Below are positions 8,098 to 15,094 of a DNA stretch of 64,000 nt, in pieces; the stretch's first letter is position 1, and the number at the start of each line of letters is the position of its first letter. A program made the position numbers and the translations under genes. The stretch lies in assembly GCF_900176425.1 (NCBI RefSeq), contig NZ_FWXS01000010.1, positions 62,001 through 126,000 on the forward strand. The letters are read 5' to 3'. The notes beneath the pieces were generated by a model. It was not told the origin of the DNA and ran no database searches. It was given only the letters and a program-made list of their open reading frames with translations. This DNA comes from Moheibacter sediminis. GTDB taxonomy: Bacteria; Bacteroidota; Bacteroidia; Flavobacteriales; Weeksellaceae.

Positions 8098-9792
8098 ATG
8101 AAACAAAATTTTACCAGATTTATTTTTGCCGCTTTGTTGCCGTTGGCTGCATATGGGCAAACAATTGTAAGCACTACTGCAGAGAATAAAAAAATTATTC
8201 TTGAAGAATTTACAGGAATAAACTGCGTTTATTGCCCTCAGGGACATGCGATTGCCAAAGCAATCCAAGACAATAACCCGGGAAATGTATTTTTAATTAA
8301 TATTCACCAGGGAGGTTTTGCAACCCCACAAGGAAGTCAACCAGATTTTAGAACTTCATTTGGAAATGGTATTGTAAATCAATCTTATTCCGGAGGTGGA
8401 TTCGGATATCCTTCCGGAACAGTTAACCGTCATGTTTTTCCAGGGAGAGAAATGACAGCAGATGGTACTACAGCTTTGGATAGAGGTCAGTGGACTGCAG
8501 CTGCTAATGAATTGCTTACTGAAAATTCTTATGTAAATGTTGCTTTGGAATCTAGCATCGATTCTCAATCACGTATAATGACTATAACTGCTGAAATTTA
8601 TTATACAGGAAATAGTCCGGTAAGTACTAATAAATTGAACATTGCATTGTTACAAAACAATACATTTGGTCCGCAAACGGGAGGTGGTCAAGGAAATAAC
8701 TACAACCACATGCACCGTTTGATTCACATGGTAACAGGTCAGTGGGGTGAGGAAATTACTACAACTTCTCAAGGTAATTTTGTTCAAAAAACATATACTT
8801 ATACAATTCCTGAATCCCATAACAATATTCCAATCGTTTTTGGAGATTTAGAATTGGTTGCGTTTATAGCGGAAGGTCAGCAAGAAATCATCAGCGGAAA
8901 TGGTACATCTCCTGCTTATACTAATTTGCCTTTGAACAATGATATGAGCATCAAGTCAATTAGAGAAATAACACCGCAATGTAGCGGTATGGCTTATCCG
9001 GTTATTGAAATTAAAAATAACGGTAACAATGTTTTGACAACCTTAGACATCACTTATTCAATCAATTCAGGTGCTCCACAAGTATATACTTGGACAGGTA
9101 GTTTGGGAGGTCTTCAATATGAAACTGTAACACTTCCTGGAATTCTTTACACCCAAGACGAAAATGTACTTCAAATTTCAATTCCTTCAGATGAAGATGA
9201 TTCCAATAATGTTGGGACAATCAATTTTAATGAAGCAGTTCAAACTTCGAATAATTTGATTTTATCTGTAAGAACAGATAACTGGGGAGATGAATGCTCT
9301 TGGGAAATTCTTGATTCTGCTGGTACAGTAGTTTATGAAGGTGGTCCTTACAATGGACAAAACAACCAAACATTTACTTTTGATTTAGCACTTCCTGGAG
9401 AATGTTATACATTTAAATTGTATGATGCATTTGGAGACGGTGGAGGAGCTGTTTCTCTTAAAGACAGTAATAACGTTGTAGTTTATTCAACTACCGGAGC
9501 TTATGGTGCAGGAGCCTCAGTTAATTTCTCAACAGAAGGAGTTATGGGCGTTTCTGACTTGACTGCTTCTAATGTGCAGATTTATCCAAACCCTTCAACA
9601 GGAATCATCAATGTTGAAGCTAAAAATGCCTCTTCAATTGATGTATATGATGTAACAGGAAAGAGAGTTTACTCTACTTCAAACGTTTCTCAGACTACTG
9701 CAATCAATTTGAGCGCATACGGAAAAGGAATTTTTGTAGTTAAAATTTCAGAAGGTAAAAATGTAACCACTAAAAAAGTAGTTATAAAATAA
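8098..9792 (+). CDS. Omp28-like thioredoxin-fold T9SS cargo (CVYC), copy 2
   Basis: A 564-residue tandem paralogue of the protein at 6213-7883 with the same layout. Signal peptide 1-20; thioredoxin-like domain with EEFTGINCVYCPQGH (Cys43, Cys46) and FGYPSGTVNRH; two beta-sandwich regions, the second with a GDGGGAVSLKD turn; and a T9SS type A sorting domain about 491-564 (IYPNPSTGIINV ... KKVVIK). The main length difference is an insertion near residues 95-125 around the cis-Pro loop. It has its own promoter and terminator, so the two copies may be expressed under different conditions. Secretion by T9SS is expected from the tail; redox activity is inferred. Confidence 0.88.
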   Translation: MKQNFTRFIFAALLPLAAYGQTIVSTTAENKKIILEEFTGINCVYCPQGHAIAKAIQDNNPGNVFLINIHQGGFATPQGSQPDFRTSFGNGIVNQSYSGGGFGYPSGTVNRHVFPGREMTADGTTALDRGQWTAAANELLTENSYVNVALESSIDSQSRIMTITAEIYYTGNSPVSTNKLNIALLQNNTFGPQTGGGQGNNYNHMHRLIHMVTGQWGEEITTTSQGNFVQKTYTYTIPESHNNIPIVFGDLELVAFIAEGQQEIISGNGTSPAYTNLPLNNDMSIKSIREITPQCSGMAYPVIEIKNNGNNVLTTLDITYSINSGAPQVYTWTGSLGGLQYETVTLPGILYTQDENVLQISIPSDEDDSNNVGTINFNEAVQTSNNLILSVRTDNWGDECSWEILDSAGTVVYEGGPYNGQNNQTFTFDLALPGECYTFKLYDAFGDGGGAVSLKDSNNVVVYSTTGAYGAGASVNFSTEGVMGVSDLTASNVQIYPNPSTGIINVEAKNASSIDVYDVTGKRVYSTSNVSQTTAINLSAYGKGIFVVKISEGKNVTTKKVVIK

Positions 9793-9804
9793 TTTAATAT
9801 AAAC

Positions 9805-9832
9805 AAAGCAGCTGGACTCTTTCAGCTGCTTT
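9805..9832 (+). terminator. Rho-independent terminator
   Basis: The arms aaagcagctg (9805-9814) and cagctgcttt (9823-9832) are followed by a T-run. The next start codon is only 20 bp downstream, so read-through may feed the gene at 9852. Confidence 0.85.
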
Positions 9833-9851
9833 TTCTAAAAAAAAAAGCAAA

Positions 9852-10601
9852 ATGAAAAAATTAATCTTATCAATGTTAACCGTAGTAGCTGTATCTGGAA
9901 CTTCTTATTCTCAGAGTTTTTCCATTACAGACTTAGATGGAGTTCCTTACGAAAATAATTCAGTGCATATTTTTAATGTACACGGAACTTTTGAAGACCC
10001 TATTGACGCAGCAAAATTACACTTAGTGATTAACAATATCACTGAAGCACCTATAACTGTAACTGGTCAAGTAGTTGAAATGACCAATACAGATGGTAAT
10101 TTGGCACAATTCTGTATCGGCGGACCATCTGGAAACTGTTTCTTTCCATTATTTGAAGGATCATTTTACCCAGGAGAAAACGGTGGAATTATACAGGCAG
10201 GCGGAAATTGGGGTAATTTTGATTATTTGATCAATTTAGATCCTACAGAGCTTGCAGAATACAAATTGAGATTTGTACAGTTAGACGGAAGTGGAGCTGA
10301 AATGCCAGATACTTCATTCTTTCTTACGTACAGATATGATTCTACTATGGCAGTTTCTGACTTAAATTCTATTGCAATCGCAGAAGTTTACCCAACTGTA
10401 GCAAAAGGATTTACCAATGTAACTTTGAAAGAAAACGCAGCAGTTCAGATTTTGAATGTTGAAGGTAAGTCTGTTAGATCAGTTAGCATGAAAAGCGGAA
10501 ACTCTCAGTTAGATCTTTCTGGTTTATCAAGCGGTGTTTACTGGATAGCCTTCAAAGGAGAGTCTGGAATGACTACAACCAAAAAGTTAATTGTTAAGTA
10601 A
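9852..10601 (+). CDS. Small secreted protein with T9SS type A sorting domain
   Basis: A 249-residue protein with a signal peptide ending TSYSQ (residue 21). Residues 22-165 form a beta-rich domain I do not recognise; it holds two Cys (QFCIGGPSGNCFF) and the phrase VHIFNVHGTFEDP. A T9SS type A sorting domain occupies about 177-249 (AEVYPTVAKGFTNVTL ... KKLIVK). It follows the Omp28 cargo copy 2 by 59 bp with a terminator between, and has its own terminator. Its position among redox-fold cargos suggests a shared setting but gives no function. Confidence 0.75.
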   Translation: MKKLILSMLTVVAVSGTSYSQSFSITDLDGVPYENNSVHIFNVHGTFEDPIDAAKLHLVINNITEAPITVTGQVVEMTNTDGNLAQFCIGGPSGNCFFPLFEGSFYPGENGGIIQAGGNWGNFDYLINLDPTELAEYKLRFVQLDGSGAEMPDTSFFLTYRYDSTMAVSDLNSIAIAEVYPTVAKGFTNVTLKENAAVQILNVEGKSVRSVSMKSGNSQLDLSGLSSGVYWIAFKGESGMTTTKKLIVK

Positions 10602-10625
10602 TTTATAATACAACAACGATATTTT

Positions 10626-10654
10626 AAAAGCCGTTTTCTTTGGGAACGGCTTTT
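10626..10654 (+). terminator. Rho-independent terminator
   Basis: The arms aaaagccgtt (10626-10635) and aacggctttt (10645-10654) enclose a 9-nt loop and are followed by T residues. It lies 25 bp after the gene ending at 10601. Confidence 0.88.
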
Positions 10655-10782
10655 TTATTGAATAAAAAATTAAAGTATAATCCTGACAATATGTAATATC
10701 ATTAATTATGACTGCCATTCATTTTGTTCCCAACTCAACTAAATTATATAGAAATCTTAAAATCCATAAATCACAGAACAAA

Positions 10783-10814
10783 AAAGTCCGACTCTTTAAT
10801 GAGAACCGGACTTT
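10783..10814 (-). terminator. Rho-independent terminator for the TlpA-like T9SS cargo
   Basis: The arms aaagtccg (10783-10790) and cggacttt (10807-10814) are preceded on the plus strand by an A-run, which is a U-run in the minus transcript. It lies just beyond the stop of the gene at 10835. Confidence 0.8.
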
Positions 10815-10834
10815 ATAAATTCTAAAATTTTTAA

Positions 10835-11608
10835 TTAATTCTTTACAATGATTTTCTTAGAACTGGTTTTGCCATCGACAGTAATAGTCATGATGTAAAT
10901 GCCCGAAGCAACTTTTAATCCCATTGAAATGTTTTGAGTATTATAGGAGCCGCTGTGAACGATTTTTCCAGTCATGTCATAAACCGCAATATCTGATTTA
11001 TTTGCCTCTGTCAAAGACACATTAAAGTTCCCGTCAGATATGGTAGGATATACACTATAGTTGCTATTATTAGTAAAATCATTAACACCTAATATTTCCA
11101 ATAGACCATCAGGGAAATCATCTTCAAATGTAGTCATATCTGTGATTGGCCAAATATCTGCTACTAAAAGCTTGTTATCCGGTCCGATGATACAATAAGT
11201 AGGAAATGCTGGAATCCCTAAATCTGTAATTACTGCGGGAGCACCTCCTTCAGTTCCTGCAGCAGGACAAGGTGTAAATCCGCCACTATATAATTCTTCA
11301 AATTCTTGTATAGTAGCATTGTTGTCAATAGGTGAAAGGGAAAGCATATAAACATGTTCCTGATTTTCTCCATAAGTTTCATACAATTCATAAAAATAAC
11401 GGCTTGTTTGCTGGCAAGGTCCACAATTTCTGAAAAAGAAATCTAAGAAAACGTATTTCCCAGTAGCTGTGATGTCATACAAAGTATGCTGAACTCCATG
11501 GGTATCGGTAATTGTAAAATTATCAACTACATCTCCAACATCATAATTGCTTACTTGCGCGTTGCTCAAACCGCTTACGATAAGCAGTAAAAATAAAAAT
11601 TGTCTCAT
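10835..11608 (-). CDS. TlpA-like thioredoxin-fold protein with T9SS sorting domain
   Basis: A 257-residue protein. Signal peptide 1-17 (SNAQ); thioredoxin-like domain with FFRNCGPCQQ (Cys62, Cys65) and a cis-Pro loop LGIPAFPTYCI; and a T9SS type A sorting domain about 185-257 (VYPTISDGNFNV ... KKIIVKN). The CGPC site is of the thioredoxin/TlpA type, but the sorting tail sends it outside the cell, so it is an extracellular counterpart of the TlpA protein at 3921. Two extra Cys (FTPCPAA and PTYCI) could form a structural disulfide. It is the last of six CxxC proteins in this stretch. Confidence 0.88.
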   Translation of the reverse strand: MRQFLFLLLIVSGLSNAQVSNYDVGDVVDNFTITDTHGVQHTLYDITATGKYVFLDFFFRNCGPCQQTSRYFYELYETYGENQEHVYMLSLSPIDNNATIQEFEELYSGGFTPCPAAGTEGGAPAVITDLGIPAFPTYCIIGPDNKLLVADIWPITDMTTFEDDFPDGLLEILGVNDFTNNSNYSVYPTISDGNFNVSLTEANKSDIAVYDMTGKIVHSGSYNTQNISMGLKVASGIYIMTITVDGKTSSKKIIVKN

Positions 11609-11674
11609 AAATTTGTGTTTTAATTATTTGTTAATCAAATATAAACAATTTTTTAACACAAATTATTTTCTATT

Positions 11675-12439
11675 TTATTTCCTATCCAAAGCACCAAAAA
11701 CATCTTTCAATGCCGATGTTGTTCTAAATGCAGCATTGTTTCTGATTCCTGCTTCTTTTTCAGCAACCATTTTAAAAACCCCTTCGATTGCTTGGTCTGT
11801 CACATACTCATTCAAATTAGTATTAATGCTTTTTCCTGTAAATGAATTATAAGTGTTGATGAGCTTTTCCCAAACTTTATTAGCGCCTACTTTATCTAAT
11901 GATGATGCAACCTTTGGTTCAAATGCATTGAAAAGCTGAACCGAAGTTTCCGATTCCAAATAATTAGTAGCTGCATTGTCATTACTCAACAAAATATTTT
12001 TAGCATCATCAAAACTGATAGAAGTAATGGCATTCGCAAAAATAGGAGCCGCTTGCGAAACTGCATCTTCAGCTGCCCGGTTAAATAATTTCACACCTTC
12101 ATCAGCCAGGCTGCTCAATCCGAAAGTACGCAAAGTATTTTCAACTTTTCTCAATTCTTCAGGCATCAGGATTTTTACCATTTCATTTTTATAAAAACCA
12201 TCTTCAGCCGAAAGCTTGGTAATTCCTTCTTCTACGCCTATATTCAACGCTTGCTTCAAAGCAGTGGAAACATCTCCGGAGCTGAGTCCTGATAAATCTA
12301 TTTTGGAATTGGTTGTTGAATTTTTCTCCGTATTCTTTTCGGTTACTTTTTTGATTCCTCCTAAAATTTCTCCGATGGATTGCGCTTGAAGGTTTAATCC
12401 TAAAAAAAGTAAACCTGCGGTTAAAATTATCTTTTTCAT
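11675..12439 (-). CDS. DUF4197 domain-containing secreted protein
   Basis: A 254-residue protein with a signal peptide ending LNLQAQ (residue 20), then an Asn/Thr/Lys-rich linker and a helical domain from about 45 to 250 (SGDVSTALKQALNIGVEEG, EDAVSQAAPIF, FDDAKNIL). This is the DUF4197 pattern. Members are periplasmic or lipoprotein-like and of unknown function. The gene is single, upstream of the TlpA-like cargo on the same strand with 66 bp between them, so co-transcription is possible but unproven. Confidence 0.85.
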   Translation of the reverse strand: MKKIILTAGLLFLGLNLQAQSIGEILGGIKKVTEKNTEKNSTTNSKIDLSGLSSGDVSTALKQALNIGVEEGITKLSAEDGFYKNEMVKILMPEELRKVENTLRTFGLSSLADEGVKLFNRAAEDAVSQAAPIFANAITSISFDDAKNILLSNDNAATNYLESETSVQLFNAFEPKVASSLDKVGANKVWEKLINTYNSFTGKSINTNLNEYVTDQAIEGVFKMVAEKEAGIRNNAAFRTTSALKDVFGALDRK

Positions 12440-12649
12440 CTGTTTGTGTTTATTTGTTTTTTATGGTTAGATGGAATTCACCAGCAAAATTTAGTTTGAC
12501 ATCAACTTGCATTGTGGCTCATTTCATTTTGTTTAAATTAAATTATGACTGTAATTATAATGATTAAACCACCTTGTCAGAAATGAAATCTACGAATTTC
12601 AAAATATAATAGACAAATGCCTTAATTAAATAGATTATAGAATTTTAAT

Positions 12650-14971
12650 TTACACGATAACTTTCAGTTTTGCAAAATTCAGCAACAACTTTTTTTCACC
12701 TGCATTGTCAAACAAAATCGTAGCTTTCACATTTCCTGGTTCACCTTCCAACGAAATTACTTTACCACGTCCAAATCGATCATGAACTACAATTTTATCA
12801 GCTGCCAAATTTACAGCCTCACCATTCGCCTGGTTGGTAATTTTAGCTTCAGCAACGGGTTTCATTTTAGCTTTTGGTATAAAAGATGAGGTTTCTGTAT
12901 TTTTTGCAGGTTTTTCTTTTCGTTCAAATTTTGGAATATCATTGTAATCATCAAACAGATTGGTATTTAATCCACTGTTATTAATCGGTAAACCAACATT
13001 CAGATTTTTCCAGTCAAGGTATTTGTCATCAATTTCTTCCAGGAAACGACTTGGTTCACTGTCAGTAATTTTTCCCCATCTGAATCTCGAAACCGAATAT
13101 GTCAAATGTGCAAATTTTTCGGCTCTTGTCAAAGCTACATAAAACAAGCGACGTTCTTCTTCCAGTTCCTGACGGGTATTCAAATTCATCATCGAAGGAA
13201 ATAAATTTTCCTCCAGACCAACGATGAAAACCGCCGGAAATTCCAGTCCTTTCGCCAAATGGACTGTCATCAGCGAGATTTTGTTTTTGTCATCATCCTC
13301 ATTGTCCGCATCGGTGGACAAAGCAACATTCTCCAAAAACCCGCTCAACGAAGGGTCGCCTTCATCCAATTGTTTTTGTTCCTCGACATATCCTTGTATG
13401 CTGTTCAATAATTCTTGTATATTTTCCAAACGGGAAATTCCCTCTGGCGTATCGTCTTCTTTCAGCATACCAATTAATTTCGTCGTTTTCGCAACGTGCA
13501 TACTCACTTCATAAACATCATGCGATTTCAACATCACTTGGAAACTTTTCATCATCGTCATAAACTCATCGAGTTTGTTTACGGTCCCGGCATTGATTCC
13601 CAATTTTGCAGCATATTGTCTGATGTTTTCCAAAACTTGAAAAACGGTAATCTGCAATTCATCAGCAGCAATCATGAGTTTGTTTATAGTTGTCTGACCA
13701 ATTCCACGCACCGGATAATTGATTACTCTCAACAAAGCTTCCTCGTCATTTTGATTAATTAATAATCTGAGATAGGCCACCAAATCTTTGATTTCTTTTC
13801 TTTGGTAAAATGAAGTTCCTCCAAAAACTCGGTAAGGCAAGCTTCTTTTTCTCAAAGCTTCTTCTATCGCTCTGGACTGTGCATTGGTTCTATATAAAAT
13901 AGCAATTTGATCATTTTTCAAATGCTGGGTCATCTGCAATTCAAAAATTTGTGAAGCAACATAACGTGCTTCATCAGCATCGGAAAGCGCACGGTAAACG
14001 GGAATCGTTTCTCCGTCTTCATTTGCTGTCCAGACATTTTTTTCCAACTGGTCACGATTTTGTGCGATGACTTGATTCGCCGCACCTACAATTGTTTTGG
14101 TCGAACGGTAATTTTGTTCCAATGGAATCACTTTTGCATCCGCATAATCCTTTTGAAACGAAAGAATGTTTCGGATGTTCGCGCCACGAAAGGCATAAAT
14201 ACTCTGTGCATCATCACCCACAACGCAAAGATTTTCATACCGAGAAGCCAAAGCTTTTACGATTAAATACTGCGAATGGTTTGTATCCTGATACTCATCA
14301 ACCAAAATGTACTTGAAACGTTCCTGGTATTTAGCCAGAACTTCCGGAAAACGTGTCAAAACTTCATTCGTTCTCAAAAGCAAATCATCAAAATCCATCG
14401 CGCCCGATTTGAAACATCTGTCCACATAAGCTCGGTAAATGTCACCCATTCTCGGTTTCATTGCCGCTGCATCAGCTTCCATTAATTCAGGCGTGTTTTG
14501 GTAAGCCCGTACGGTAATTAAATTATTTTTGAATTGTGAAATTCTATGTAAAACCTGTTTTGCTTTGTAAATGTCTTTGTCGAGCTGCAATTCATCAATG
14601 ACTTTACGCATCACACTTTGCGCATCCTGAGAATCATAAATTGTAAAGTCAGAAGGATAACCCAATTTCGTTGCCTCCACACGTAAAATCCTTGCGAAAA
14701 TCGAGTGAAAAGTTCCCATCCATAAACTCTTTGCTTCCGAAGCACCGATGACAGCAGAAATTCTTTCTTTCATTTCCCGTGCCGCCTTATTGGTAAAAGT
14801 CAGCGAAAGTATGTTGAACGGGTCAACTCCTTTTTCAATCAAATGGGCAATTCGATAAGTAAGCACTCTGGTTTTCCCGGAACCTGCGCCGGCAATTACC
14901 ATCAGCGGTCCTTCAGTGGTTTCGGCAGCAAGTCGCTGCGGTTCATTCAATTCGTCTAAGTAATTCTTCAT
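12650..14971 (-). CDS. uvrD: PcrA/UvrD-type superfamily 1 DNA helicase
   Basis: A 773-residue ATP-dependent 3'-5' DNA helicase of the UvrD/PcrA/Rep family, acting in excision repair and in removal of proteins from DNA. Visible motifs: Q-motif LNEPQRLAA, Walker A IAGAGSGKT (28-34), motif Ia LTFTNKAAREMK, DEYQDTN (motif II), VGDDAQSIYAFRGA (motif III), EQNYRS (motif IV), VHLAKGLEFPAVF and YVALTRAE (motifs V and VI). The C-terminal 60 residues (VVHDRFGRGKVISLEG) are the Tudor-like RNA-polymerase-binding domain typical of PcrA. Length and motif order are complete. The gene diverges from the regulator at 15095. Confidence 0.95.
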   Translation of the reverse strand: MKNYLDELNEPQRLAAETTEGPLMVIAGAGSGKTRVLTYRIAHLIEKGVDPFNILSLTFTNKAAREMKERISAVIGASEAKSLWMGTFHSIFARILRVEATKLGYPSDFTIYDSQDAQSVMRKVIDELQLDKDIYKAKQVLHRISQFKNNLITVRAYQNTPELMEADAAAMKPRMGDIYRAYVDRCFKSGAMDFDDLLLRTNEVLTRFPEVLAKYQERFKYILVDEYQDTNHSQYLIVKALASRYENLCVVGDDAQSIYAFRGANIRNILSFQKDYADAKVIPLEQNYRSTKTIVGAANQVIAQNRDQLEKNVWTANEDGETIPVYRALSDADEARYVASQIFELQMTQHLKNDQIAILYRTNAQSRAIEEALRKRSLPYRVFGGTSFYQRKEIKDLVAYLRLLINQNDEEALLRVINYPVRGIGQTTINKLMIAADELQITVFQVLENIRQYAAKLGINAGTVNKLDEFMTMMKSFQVMLKSHDVYEVSMHVAKTTKLIGMLKEDDTPEGISRLENIQELLNSIQGYVEEQKQLDEGDPSLSGFLENVALSTDADNEDDDKNKISLMTVHLAKGLEFPAVFIVGLEENLFPSMMNLNTRQELEEERRLFYVALTRAEKFAHLTYSVSRFRWGKITDSEPSRFLEEIDDKYLDWKNLNVGLPINNSGLNTNLFDDYNDIPKFERKEKPAKNTETSSFIPKAKMKPVAEAKITNQANGEAVNLAADKIVVHDRFGRGKVISLEGEPGNVKATILFDNAGEKKLLLNFAKLKVIV

Positions 14972-15078
14972 TGGATTGCAAAGTTAGAATTTACAAGTCA
15001 AAATTCAGGTATGAGAATTAGAATTTAATAACTCATTTATCATTTGTCTGAATAAAGGATTAAATGAAATATTGTTGC

Positions 15079-15086
15079 TATTTTTG
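15079..15086 (+). promoter_or_regulatory. Putative -7 promoter box for the PUL regulator
   Basis: TATTTTTG fits TAnnTTTG and ends 8 bp before the ATG, which would give a very short or leaderless mRNA. There is no TTG at the usual -33 spacing. Confidence 0.35.
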
Positions 15087-15094
15087 AATTTAAG

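Noticed and set aside
14060-14485. Plus-strand frames inside the uvrD region
   Set aside because: The minus strand carries all helicase motifs without interruption; the plus frames are shadows.
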